Of a DNA stretch of 64,000 bases, positions 21,801 through 31,819 are shown in pieces. Made by a program: the position numbers and the translations under genes. The number at the start of each line of letters is the position of its first letter. Position 1 is the stretch's first letter. The notes below the pieces were generated by a model that was given only the letters and a program-made list of their open reading frames with translations, was not told where the DNA came from and did no database searches. The stretch is taken from positions 9,378,307 through 9,442,306 of the forward strand of contig NC_049993.1 of assembly GCF_000003815.2 (NCBI RefSeq). Direction: 5' to 3'. The stretch is from Branchiostoma floridae (taxonomy: Eukaryota; Chordata; Leptocardii; Amphioxiformes; Branchiostomatidae).

Positions 21801-24800
21801 GTGAAGAAGTGTAAGGCTATGTTATTTGGCACTAGGAACAAGCTGCGTCTAGGTACTGATAAACTGACAGTAACTCTTTCTGGCACATGTTTGGAGGTTG
21901 TTTCCAGCTTTAAATATCTCGGTGTCTGGTTTGACTCGTGCCTAACGTGGCAAGATCATATAGATAAATTGTGCAAGGGTGTATCGGCCAGACTAGGTGT
22001 GTTACGGCGTCTTAAGCCAGTTTTGCCAAAACGTACCCTTGAGATGTTATTCAATTGTATGGTCCTTCCCAAATTGGACTACTGCGATGTTGTGTGGGGT
22101 AACTGTGGAAAATGCCTTTCAGATAAGCTACAAAAGCTGCACAACCGGGCTGCTAGAATTGTACTTGGTCTTTCATATGTGTCTCACATCGGTAGTGATG
22201 AACTTTCTAGTCTACACTGGAAAACTCTGGAAACTAGGAGAAATGAACACCTGTTGCATACAGTTTACAAGTCTGTTAACCACCTACTGCCAGATTATCT
22301 CAATGTATTCCATATGGTATCAGAGACTCACAGTTACCCTACTCGCCATAGTTTAAGCCAATCAGTACAGCTCCCACAAATTCACTTGGAATGTGGAAGA
22401 TGTAAGTTTAGCTACAGGGGCGTTTGTCAGTGGAATCATCTTCCAATGACTTTAAAAACGGCTCCCAACATTGCAACATTCAAGCTTATGATGAAACTGG
22501 GCTGACCTCTGACCTCATGACCGGACTGAAGTATGATTATGGAAAACGGTCTTTGTATATATTATTTGTATGTTATGTATGGTGCTGAAGTGTCATGTAT
22601 TATGTGTTATCCAGGGCCCCACTGTAAAGCAGTGCGATGCACTGAGCTGGGCTACCCTGGCTAAAGAAAACAGAATAAAAAAAAAAAAATTGTTTGGATG
22701 TTTCAAGTGTCAAGAGTGGGCATCGTCGTGGATGTAATAAATTTAGTAGATACGTGTTGTGAACCGCCCAGTGCGTTGGAGTGTATGTGCAGACAGATGC
22801 TTCCTAACATGTCGCCCTGTACTGACATGGAGATACAACACCGTAGCACATTGCACACCGCATATATCTACATTGTTCCAAACACGTGTTCAATGTGTTT
22901 CTTGCAGACAGTCCCCACCCCTGTACATGTGATTTCGACACCGACCTGTGTCAGTACACGCAGGACACAACAGACGACTTTGACTGGACACGTAACTCCG
23001 GTCGTACTCCTACGGGCGGCACCGGTCCAACAGGTGATCACACCACTGGCTCAGGTGTGTGCGGAGTTTTAACATCTTAGTTGTTGTTCTTGATGGTGTT
23101 TTTGAGTGTTCGACCAGTTTCATCTTATGGGAAAACCTATGTACTCATAATTCGTCACATTAAATATATAGCGCTGGTATTGAATTTTCAACTGGACGAT
23201 CTGTACAATAAATCATCCCGTGCATATTACAGGTGTCGTAAACCTACTGACGGAGTTACAAGAGGATTGTGTTATGTAGATTTATTTACAATTGGGCGTG
23301 TTAACGTTATCATTTGTACTTTATTTCTGCTTTGAAAGAGCATTGAATAGGTCTAGCCACATTTTTCTCTACTCCAGGACATTACATGTACATCGAATCA
23401 TCACAGAACACGGGGCGAAGAGAGGGAGATATCGCCCGTCTCATATCTCCAACCTATCTCTTGTTTAGCGGGAGTCAGTGTCTTCTGTTCTGGACGTACA
23501 TGTATGGAGTATTCCCAGGTAATAGAATTACTGTGAATGCCTACTGCATTGGTGTTTCCATTGTCAAAATGTTCATCGTTGTACTTTTCATCTGTTTCGA
23601 TGGAATCACAACCAATTGAAAAGTATTCGCTCTTCTATGAAGTCCTAAATGTATTTCTTTATGAGTAACAAAGACATGTTCTAAGAAGTGTTGCCAATAA
23701 TTAACTCTTGACGATTTTCTTACACCAGACTGGGTGTGACATAGCTAGTATTTCTGTCAACTTTGTATCTATCTTTACGTAGACCTTGTACAACACATGC
23801 GTCCTCAGCTCTGGTTCTGGCTGGCAACTCTTCCGACGAAACAAGCGGATAATAGAGACAACAACAACAACAACAAATATACCAACAAAGCTGTTATCTC
23901 TTTTTTACTAGAAAGTCAAGGTGGATGCCCTTCTAGTGGCTGTGTAGGTACACTGAGAGTATCTGTGAACGCTGGAGGTACGACGACTGAGATCTGGAGC
24001 AGATCTGGAAACCAAGGTAACCAGTGGTTCAGCGTCGCTGTGAGCATTCCAGTCACCGGAAGTTACCAGGTCATCTTTGAAGGGGTCAAGGGAGGAAACG
24101 CACATGGTGACATTGCTATAGATGACGTCAGCATCCTACAAGGAGCTTGTCCAGGTGAGACGTCTTTTTTTAATCTGGAGGAAGACGTCACAAGCGCGCG
24201 ATGATGTAACTTTTAGAACGTAATGAACGTGCTGTGTAGATGGTGGGAAGCCTGCTCACCTATCAGGTTATCATACTCTATAGTTATGTTCTTTTTATAC
24301 CGCAGATGTAGATGAGTGCGTTCCGAGAGAAGGCAGGGGACCATGTGACCAGCTGTGCACCGACAATGTGGGAGGTTTCTCCTGTTCCTGTAATGATGGG
24401 TTTACTCTTCATCAAGACGGTCTCACCTGTAATGGTAGGTTTACCTGTTGCCAGTGTAGAATTGTTTGCTAAATGACAACAACCATTATTATCGTGCGAT
24501 ATTGAATCACGTGAATCGTCGTAAAACCGGAGGACGTAATACAGCCAGTTTGGGTCCTGATTTGCCCGTGAACCAGCAGTTTTCGCAACACGAGGTCAAT
24601 CCAGGAGGTCCACCCAAACATGGTGTGACTGTATGTGAACTTACATATCTTAACTGGTGTAACACTAACAGTGCTGATTTGTGACATTGTGTGACACTTA
24701 ATGTATATGTCAGTTGTGTGTTCCAACATACAGCTTCCAGGTAACACAAAGAAGACTTATTTGTGCAGAATTTAGTTCTGATATTTAGCCGTGAACTTTG

Positions 24801-27800
24801 CCCTCACATACCTGCATGTGCTATTCTCCATAGATGTGTTCAATAACATTTTTGATATTCTCTTTTGCTTGTAAGGAGTACAATGTCCGACACTCACAGC
24901 TCCAGAGAACGGCGCGGTGAATGGCACCGGGAACTCCTATCAGGACGAGGTCCAGTTTACCTGTAACCATGGATACCAGCTGATAGGAGATTCCAGCCGG
25001 ACGTGCCAGGCTGACGGGACATGGACTGGAGCGGACCCAACATGCATTGGTAACACCGATAACTTGGTTATATTAGATAGCAGAAAATTTGTTTGTTTCC
25101 CTTTATAAAAGATTAGTTTCTATGTCTTAAATTCCTTCCTACGTAGTACTGGATGCATATTCACCACGTGAAGTTAGAGCAGGAAAATAAGAGTGTCTCA
25201 TGATTATGATTTGGTCACTGAGGGCAACTGATCATGATCGCTTCCTTCTATGCATATATACAGTCTTTCTCACTGATGTGAGATGTGTTTTTAGATGTGA
25301 TGTTACCTATTTTTGGACGAATACGTCATCATCATCTTAATTTTTTTACCTCTTTTCTGCAGGGCCTGCGGATATCACCCCAACATCGGTTCGGACATCA
25401 GCCTTGTCATCAACAGAGATTCGGCTGACATGGTCCCTCGATAATTATGCAGAACAGGTACAGGGATACATTCTTTCTGTGCAACAAGATGGAACCAACG
25501 ATAATACCTCCATTGGGCTTGGACAAGTTTCAAGTCTATCTTGGACAGTGGGTGACCTCACACCCTACACGTACAACGACTTCTGGATCGTCGCCACCTT
25601 CGGAGACTTGCAAAGTGACAGAAGTGAGGTTGTTAGGCAGAGGACGATGCCGGGAGGTAAACATCTGCTTCCTGTTGTTAAAGTTCTGGAATAACATAAC
25701 GTTCTTTCTTGTATATGATACGATATATGATATGATATATGATATGATATGTGTACAAATACAAAACTTAAACTCCATACACATTTTGATCGGCTGTTAT
25801 GTATTTTTATCCAATGAAAACATTTAACATCTATTTCTTAGCTAAATTAGAATAACCAAATGTTCATTATAGTTCCAACAATGCCCCAAAACGTGAGACT
25901 GGCGAACCTGTCCTGGTCGGAGCTGCGCGTGACGTGGGACGAGCCGGACAACTTCTACGGTCCCAAGCGAGGTTACGTCATCAAACTCTACACTTCATCG
26001 GTTTCCGATGTCGTCCAGAACGGGATTGACGTGGGGCAAGATCACACACAGCACAGCTTCAGCGGTCTGGAGGCTGCGAATAGTTACACAGTAGAGGTAA
26101 GCTAATGTAAAATAGATGCCCGTACATAATCTCCAAGCAGATCCTACGGTGCCATAAGATAGTATCAAAGCTGGCCAGGGAGTATAGCCGGCTAAGGGAG
26201 TCAAACGGGCCAGGGAGTATAGCCGGCTAAGGTAGTCAAACGGGCAGTTTGATACTATACATTACGCACCGTGGATCTGGTTCGAGATTAGCCCTTACAA
26301 TACAAATAGATGACATATTCTGCGTTGTTGTTTTCTTTGTTTACCTATGCCATTTTCGATTACGATCTAGGTCCGTGCAAATAACGGCAGGAACACAGGC
26401 CCTCCTGGTAATGCAACAGCACGGACAAGCGATGGATGTGAGTTTTGTCAAATATCCTACTTCTTCCTGTCGCATAATCATATAGCTCATTAAGGAGATA
26501 AAACGATTAAAAAGAGAAATTCAGTCATTTTGAAGTGAGTCAGTCTATGCCTGCACACCTAGAAAATCATCAATCTGACAAGATCCGTGTTTCTCCCAAC
26601 AGTCCCATCATCTCCCACAAACATAATCCGGCAGGAGGAGGGTACCCACTGTGACATCAGCTGGTCATCACCTGCGGTACCCAGGGGAGACATCATCGGA
26701 TATAATGTAAGATTACATTCTACCTTTGTCATTCCAGAATCACTGAAGTAAGTTATTAAAGTAGTATACGCTTTCTGGAGAAAAACTCCCCTCCCAACAT
26801 CAAAGTACATTGAGGGATATCTGCTTGTAACGTTACTGCTGTATTTACTGTATTTGTTGGTGCATTTCTACTCAATATCTTAGGCTAGACTTTTTAAACT
26901 GCGTGAAGTATTTCTTATTCGTCTTCTTCATATTGAGAATGATTGTATGTTTATCACTGACAGGTACACGTCCAATGGTATCATCGAATTGACGATGGAG
27001 AAAGACAGAGGGGTGAATACGTCATGAAGTCAACAAAGTCCACAAGTATCAGACTGCTGAAGTCGACCAAAACGGAGATTCTGGACCTGCTGCCGAACTC
27101 TGTGTACACCATAACCGTGACAGGTTTCACCTACACAGGGGAGGGGAACTTCAGTCAGACTGTCACCTGTACCGTGCCAGAAGGAAGTGAGTTCTGTCTT
27201 AGGTTTGTATTCTAAATGGAGTGCAAAAAGTAACACAAATGCAAGTTTGACATGACAATGCAGTACCCTGATTTTTTCCGCCGTTACATACCTTAATATC
27301 ATTCTAATCTGCAGAGCCTTCTAAACCGGAATCTCCGAAACTGCCTGGCGGAACGAAGGTTGACTCCACAACTTTCCCACTCCAAGTCAAACCGGCACCT
27401 GAGAGAAATGGACCAATAGGGTGAGCCCTCACACACATGGGTGGCGTTTACAAATTTTATTACTTCATTTAGATCCAAGTATCAAATCAAATAATATAAT
27501 AGTTGTCGTCCAACAAGACATCTAATCTGCTACACTTAAAGAATCATTCAAATAGATAACAAGTTAAATATCAAGGTTTACAGAAGTGCACATCGAAGAT
27601 GAAAGTGTATTCATTTATCTATATTTCAATGTCTATTGACAGGATTGACACAAAATCTGTAACGTATTTTGCAGATGTTACCACGTGGTTGTGGTGAAGA
27701 GCAGCAGCACAAACAACATACCAGATCCGGAGATGCTGCAGCCCGACAAGACGTTACAGGAGGCAAAGAACCCCGGAAATGACGCCATCGCTTACATTGC

Positions 27801-29744
27801 CATGGCTCTAACACCGTTAGTTTAATTCATGTTGTACACAACTGTTCTTTTAATGAGCGTAATGCATTAACTGCGTGTGTTAGTAATTTTCGATCTACGG
27901 GGAGTTTCGTACCATTTGGAAGAAGAATCTTGATCTTTACAAAAGTTACGCGTTATGATAAGTAGGGAAACTGTACTGTCGCTGAAATAACGTATACATC
28001 CCAATCATGTTCCGTGCTGCACTGTTCCACAGGGACGCAGTAGGCGAGTCTACTACAGTGACCGTTGGAGATGGGAGAGTGACCAGTTGTAACCCTCAGC
28101 ACGGCGGCCGGAAGAGACGCGCTCTGACATCTGCTGACGTGTATAACCTGGAGTACACCAACTCCCCACTGGAGCCGGGCTCGTCCTACACCGCGTCTGT
28201 CAGGGCTTATGGGCCGGACGATGGAGAACAGGTATATATGGAGACAAACAATTTTTCTGTCAGACTATCCATTCCTACCTGTATGGCATATCTCATCTGA
28301 AAAAGTGTAATGTGAACTAGAGTAAGAATTACTAAAATCACCATTATCTAATGCTGTCTGTATGATATTATGAATGTTCCTAAAACATTAAGATATTCAA
28401 AGCTCATGAAATAGGTTAACGTTACATTGCTTATTTCATCTTCTGTCTTCTGTTTGAACCATTTGTTTCAGCCGTATTTTTCAGCCAGTCAGTACATGGA
28501 TCCAGTATCAACTGGTAAGCACCACATGTCTTATACACGTACATGGTCAGCAGGGTTTTAGTACAGTTTACGGATACAACTATCGTTCCAATATTCACAT
28601 TTTAAGCAGGTTATTGTTTCTTTAAATGTGAAAGATTATGCCTTAGCAAAGATAAAAATATCAAACAATTCAAAATCCATTTGATCACACCTATTCAGCA
28701 TTTAATAAATGTTAGCTCGTGATTTCTCCATGCTTCTTACGTTACAATGTTCTGTTTTATTTTTGTCTCTTTTAATTCAAGCCGCGGAGAAGAGAGAAGG
28801 GATTCCTGCGCTCCTAGTAGGTCTGTATTCAGTTTCTAGTAAAGTCTCCATAACCGCACAATGACTGTAACCCATCACGATACATATAATGATGTAATCG
28901 TTAAATCAAGTTTTTTTTTCAATCTATAGCTAGAAATCGAAAGCATATATCTGCACACTGTGTATAATGAGCCAAATGAATAACAAATAAAAACATTGAA
29001 TGAGTCATTGAATTGAACTTCTGCTTTCAAACCATTAACCGCATCTTTTTGTTTCTTAAGGAATTATCGGCCTGGGTGTAGTTTCGGCCGTTCTTCTGGT
29101 GGCACTTGTTGCTGCAATAGCTGTCATTGTTGTGCAGAAACGAAAGTGAGTGGAAAGAGTCATTCTTGTTTCGTCGTCCCTTCAATACCATCTGAATTGT
29201 GCGTCTAAAAGTCTCTGTCTTCACTTAAAGTCTCAAAGCAGTTGGGAAACAATTAACGAAATGTTAAGATACAACGTTCTAGGTTTCAAAAAGTAATCAA
29301 AATCTACCGTCCCTTGACCTTGTCATTAACATATATAAAAAGGGATAATTATGTTGAATTGAGTTAAAATAATACGCAAAGTTAGACACATAAATGCATC
29401 AAATGCTGTTTTGATCTTTATGTATCGTTTTCAGAATCGCCAGCTTAAAATCAAATCGTGAGGCCAAAAGCACAACCGTTCAAAACGACGCGTTTGACGA
29501 CACGTACTACACAGACACCGTGACAAACCGCGCGAACAACGACGGGACTTACTGTGACGTCATCAATGACGACATCACCAAACGCCGTGGTCCAGCCTAT
29601 GGGAGGAGCCAAGATGGAGAGTACAACACTCCTGATGTGGGTGGTGAGGAGGGGGCCTATCAGACTCTGGACCCACGGACACTTCAGACAGGAAACAATG
29701 AATATCAGAAACTTGCGAAGAAGCGAATTTTCCAGCAGTCGTAA
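18825..29744 (+). CDS. Receptor C: SP-PAN-MAM-EGF-CCP-FN3x3-TM-ITAM-like tail
   Basis: Complete gene, 19 exons, 985 codons plus TAA, frame open throughout. Exons: 18825-18879, 19364-19633, 22908-23054, 23378-23518, 23948-24154, 24306-24434, 24876-25049, 25363-25656, 25873-26096, 26371-26437, 26603-26706, 26964-27186, 27315-27420, 27675-27815, 28033-28231, 28472-28514, 28782-28820, 29061-29145, 29435-29744. The ectodomain order (MAM then fibronectin III then a CYHVVVVK...VGDG region) resembles R2B-type receptor phosphatases, but there is no phosphatase; a tyrosine-motif tail replaces it. The extracellular half is shared with phosphatase D, the tail with receptor B. It is probably a cell-surface adhesion or recognition receptor that docks SH2 proteins when phosphorylated; this function is inferred. 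Confidence 0.88.
19364..19633 (+). CDS. PAN/apple exon of receptor C
   Basis: 270 nt, phase 1-1: [44 protein letters not shown]. It is very similar to 4314-4580 with three more bases. It follows the signal peptide directly, so PAN is the outermost domain. Confidence 0.82.
20058..22690 (+). mobile_element. 5'-truncated non-LTR retrotransposon (CR1/L2/Jockey-like)
   Basis: Sense insertion in intron 2 of receptor C. It starts within the endonuclease domain (an in-frame TGA at 20055-20057 precedes the homology), contains the reverse transcriptase ORF, and ends in a 3' UTR with GGGCTACCCTGGCTAAAG followed by an A-rich tail at about 22670-22689. No target-site duplication could be confirmed. Its position explains why this intron is about 3.3 kb. 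Confidence 0.9.
20097..22505 (+). CDS. Reverse transcriptase ORF of LINE (802 codons, 5'-truncated)
   Basis: The N-terminal 90 residues are the end of an APE-type endonuclease: YLLGDLNCDI, the T..STCIDLI strand and LSDHSF. The reverse transcriptase follows with RPISVLPSFMKTFEK, GFRPAHST, FLDLKKAFDTV, GVPQGSVLGPLLF and the catalytic YADD at 21681-21692. A C-terminal thumb follows, with KYLGVWFDS and an H-N-R-A-A-R-I segment. There are no stops or frameshifts across 2.4 kb, so the insertion is young. The real translation start was upstream and is lost; the ATG given is only the first one left. It is a mobile-element protein, not a host gene. Confidence 0.95.
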   Translation: MTKATETSDELYLLGDLNCDILTKSSCKKIDTICNTFQAKQLIDEPTRVTENSSTCIDLIIATAPEKVIECGVESTGLSDHSFTYAVRKAKQPRGIPRTARVRSYRQFNEAAFQEELYGAPWAEVEKCSNVNDALCCFQTILTNICDKYAPWITVRIRGHEPPWMTQEYLALARDRDFHFSKAKKTKLPHVWETAKRLRNKCNNMAQYLKKQYYHNEIKAKGKDSKSLWTTLKTILPGQTRHTTTENVSKQNEENTANRFNAYFTSIGAKLAAAFTSVYTPIFGPPRFSFKFTNISTEFTYKQLIGLPLGKSTGLDGVSSRLIRHAAPAIAGPLTYIYNLSLSTGEVPREWKRAKVTPLFKGGDKDDCCDYRPISVLPSFMKTFEKAVHAQIYTFLNGHNILNKFQSGFRPAHSTTTTLIHVTDTILDNMEKGLFTGAVFLDLKKAFDTVCHTILLDKLRMSGFQDTEMAWFRSYLDDRKQTTVVNGVASDFMGISVGVPQGSVLGPLLFILYINDMPDILQHGKVCLYADDTALFYAVNSISDLNEALNEDLRNIDVWLHSNKLTLNVKKCKAMLFGTRNKLRLGTDKLTVTLSGTCLEVVSSFKYLGVWFDSCLTWQDHIDKLCKGVSARLGVLRRLKPVLPKRTLEMLFNCMVLPKLDYCDVVWGNCGKCLSDKLQKLHNRAARIVLGLSYVSHIGSDELSSLHWKTLETRRNEHLLHTVYKSVNHLLPDYLNVFHMVSETHSYPTRHSLSQSVQLPQIHLECGRCKFSYRGVCQWNHLPMTLKTAPNIATFKLMMKLG
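22908..24154 (+). CDS. MAM domain of receptor C (three exons)
   Basis: Exons 22908-23054, 23378-23518 and 23948-24154. Motifs match the MAM of receptor [76 protein letters not shown]. All junctions are phase 1. Confidence 0.9.
24306..25049 (+). CDS. EGF and sushi exons of receptor C
   Basis: 24306-24434 is a six-cysteine EGF starting DVDEC, closest to the EGF at 910-1038. 24876-25049 is one sushi module with the core [17 protein letters not shown], nearly identical to the five sushi exons of receptor B; here the count is one. Confidence 0.9.
25363..28820 (+). CDS. Fibronectin III and membrane-proximal region of receptor C
   Basis: FN3-1: 25363-25656. FN3-2: 25873-26096 plus 26371-26437 (LSWSELRVTWDEP, GLEAANSYTVEV). 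FN3-3: 26603-26706 plus 26964-27186 ([33 protein letters not shown]). The membrane-proximal unit follows (27315-27420, 27675-27815, 28033-28231, 28472-28514) with GCYHVVVVK, VTVGDGRVTSC and NSPLEPGSSYTASVRAYGP, as in R2B receptor phosphatases. It contains an R-K-R-R site at 28109-28120 that could be cut by furin-type proteases. A 39-nt exon at 28782 precedes the transmembrane exon. Each exon has a counterpart of equal or nearly equal length in phosphatase D, except the 39-nt exon. Confidence 0.85.
25715..25752 (+). repeat. GATAT-type microsatellite
   Basis: Short run of GATATGATAT units in the intron after the first fibronectin III exon. Confidence 0.85.
26144..26273. mobile_element. Small foldback/MITE with internal tandem unit
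   Basis: The ends are inverted (ACGGTGC..ATAGTATCAAA against TTTGATACTAT..GCACCGT). Inside, a 35-bp unit containing GGCCAGGGAGTATAGCCGGC is repeated twice. Intronic. Confidence 0.65.
29061..29744 (+). CDS. Transmembrane helix and ITAM-like tail of receptor C
   Basis: 29061-29145 encodes GIIGLGVVSAVLLVALVAAI... ending in basic QKRK. 29435-29744 encodes the cytoplasmic tail: Y-C-D-V-I, T-K-R-R-G, Y-N-T-P, Y-Q-T-L, then 11 residues, Y-Q-K-L, ending KKRIFQQS and TAA. Exon lengths (85 and 310 nt) nearly equal those of receptor B (85 and 307). The tyrosine motifs and spacing are conserved where other residues differ, which suggests they are functional. Confidence 0.88.
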
Positions 29745-29832
29745 ATAAACATAGTTACACGCATAGAGCATTAAGAAAGACGCTTCAATCTTTTCTTCAT
29801 TGACTATATCAGTTTAATGCAGTGCTATAGGG

Positions 29833-30044
29833 TACTGTAAATGTATTAAAGTTCGCAGGGATTTGATTTCGCGGTAGTGGGAAAAATGACTTTTCGCGGT
29901 CGATTTAAGTTCGCGGTAACACCGTAGACTGCAGTCTAATACCATAATATAAAAATGTTCGCGGTGGAATTAAATTCGCGGTGAAGTGGTAACCGCGAAA
30001 ACCGCGAACATTTATCAACCGCGAACATTTCTGCATTTACAGGA
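29833..30044. mobile_element. MITE with TACTGTAAATG ends
   Basis: Starts TACTGTAAATG and ends CATTTACAG, with internal repeats of TTCGCGGT and its complement ACCGCGAA forming a larger fold. No ORF. It sits in the 3' UTR or flank of receptor C, before its poly(A) signal. Confidence 0.65.
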
Positions 30045-30211
30045 TATTATTGTTAGAAGGAACTTGCAATACAGGCATGGTCTGAATTGCTGAGTCGAAC
30101 AATGAATTTCATAGGCACAATGCTATCAATCTATCATCTGCTTCAAATAGATACATAGAAACTTTGGAATGCAGGGCAAATATCGTGATTTGCAAAATAT
30201 GTTTTTATGTC

Positions 30212-30217
30212 AATAAA
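30212..30217 (+). terminator. Candidate poly(A) signal of receptor C
   Basis: AATAAA about 470 nt after the TAA stop. An earlier TAAATAA overlaps the stop itself and is not a plausible signal. Confidence 0.45.
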
Positions 30218-30379
30218 ATGTATTCTATATTTATCTTTGTTTAAATTGTGTTTCAAACTGATGTTTTTGATAATATAATTAGTAGCTTTATCAGTCGTTG
30301 GAAGCGTTTCTTTTTACCGTAATTGTATATAGTGATTACCACACTTAGAAATAATATATCTTCATATTGCACCTAGGAG

Positions 30380-30965
30380 TGGTTGTGTATTAAAGAATTT
30401 TTCACTTCATATTCCATGCTCTGTCTCTGTACTAGCTGTCTCTGGTAACATATATTTATCACATGGACTAACATGAGGTGACCTTAGATATCACAATATA
30501 TTGTACTCAACAGAAACGTCAAAAAAACTTTTAAAAAACTAAACTGGCCTGACACATTTCGTACAAGTAAACAATACCCCGACACGCACCGATTTGAATC
30601 CTAGAGGCCGGTTTTTACGTCCAATTAGACGTGTCAATCAAATCAAGGCGATCTCGCTGTGCTCTCACTGCGACTTAAACGGATGTGTGTAACCTTCGCT
30701 TCCATACTATGAAACTATAGATGTGAGAGTGAAAATACAACAAAACACACAAAGCGTAAATTAAATCATTTTTTAGATATGATTCGTTGAAAGATCAGTC
30801 AAATTTTAGGTCGCAGAGAGAGTGTGGCCTCCATAATTACATCCTATGAATACAGTAAACAAAAGCCGCAGTGTTGTGTTCTGTAAAACCGGTTCAACTG
30901 TAAAGCTTACCCTCGTGCGCCTCGGCAGGGTCACAGAGAAGGCCTTGAGGTTAACGTGACAGAAG
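30380..30965 (+). repeat. Duplicated 3' flank, copy 2
   Basis: Counterpart of 16300-17300. Shared: the TTTTTCACTTCATATTCC segment, CACGCACCGATTTGAAT, and the conserved block at about 30868-30964 (TGTAAAACCGGTTCAACTGT, CTCGGCAGGGTCA, AGAAGGCCTTGAGGTTAACG). It marks the right edge of the tandem duplication that made receptors B and C. Confidence 0.65.
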
Positions 30966-31738
30966 TAATCAACAAAAAAATGATGTAAACACTGTACTTA
31001 GGTCATGATTTCGACTCTTTACTTTTCTTGTAAATTTTGGGAGAGGAACTACATCGTGTGATTGGGTAAGTAGCTTCTCGTTTGTTCGCTGCCTGGTATT
31101 TGATTTTTATCATGATACGAAAAGTCACGTCTAACTTGGAGCCTAACCCATGGGATTAAAAGATAGAAATTTGTATTCCTAATATAATTTTGTACAAAAA
31201 AAATCACCCAGTAATATTGTAGAAGTAGCTGAAATTAAGACAAGTATGGGCTGTAAGCATACATTGAGAGAACCAAAGCCACTTTTGTATCCTTGACCTA
31301 TCGGTGTCACCATTGTTCAGCCTTGGTAACAGACAGAACATTGCATCAAATCATTGCAACAAGTTTCACAATGGCTTGTTATGTTAGCCTACATCTGGGA
31401 AAGGACTCCAACAGAAGCATTTTGATTCTTAATTAATCATTTCATTATCATTTGATTATCTACGATTATGACCAAGACACGTGAAATCACACATTCGCGT
31501 AGTGATACGTAGCTGAAGTCATTCACACACTTACGACAGATCTTAGTCACAAAAACTATACAAATTCCCCTCCCAAAGGCCTATGGGTGAAAAAGCATTA
31601 CCATACTGTTACTCCATTTGCATATACAAAACCCTTTGTCGTTGGTAGTAACTAAAAACTTCCTTATGACACTTATTTATTCCAGGTTAGGTCTATATCG
31701 TTCAGCGTAGGGATACAATACCACCCAGAAGAGTGAGA
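30966..31738. other. Intergenic region upstream of phosphatase D
   Basis: No gene, repeat or clear core promoter was recognised in this stretch. Confidence 0.4.
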
Positions 31739-31740
31739 AG

Positions 31741-31748
31741 GAGGAAGT
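31741..31748 (+). promoter_or_regulatory. PU-box-like motif GAGGAAGT before phosphatase D start
   Basis: GAGGAAGT 13 nt before the ATG, within AGGAGGAAGT, in the same place as in receptor C (18800). The surrounding leader is otherwise not alike. Confidence 0.4.
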
Positions 31749-31761
31749 GATTTACATAAAT

Positions 31762-31819
31762 ATGGCAGAGAAAGTTTTGTATGGGCTCCTACTCTGTATG
31801 TTGATCGGCTGTGCAGCAG
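31762..31819 (+). CDS. Signal-peptide exon of phosphatase D
   Basis: [19 protein letters not shown], then a phase-1 GTGAGT donor. A hydrophobic leader with small residues at the cleavage site, joining in phase with the first EGF exon at 32666. Confidence 0.88.
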
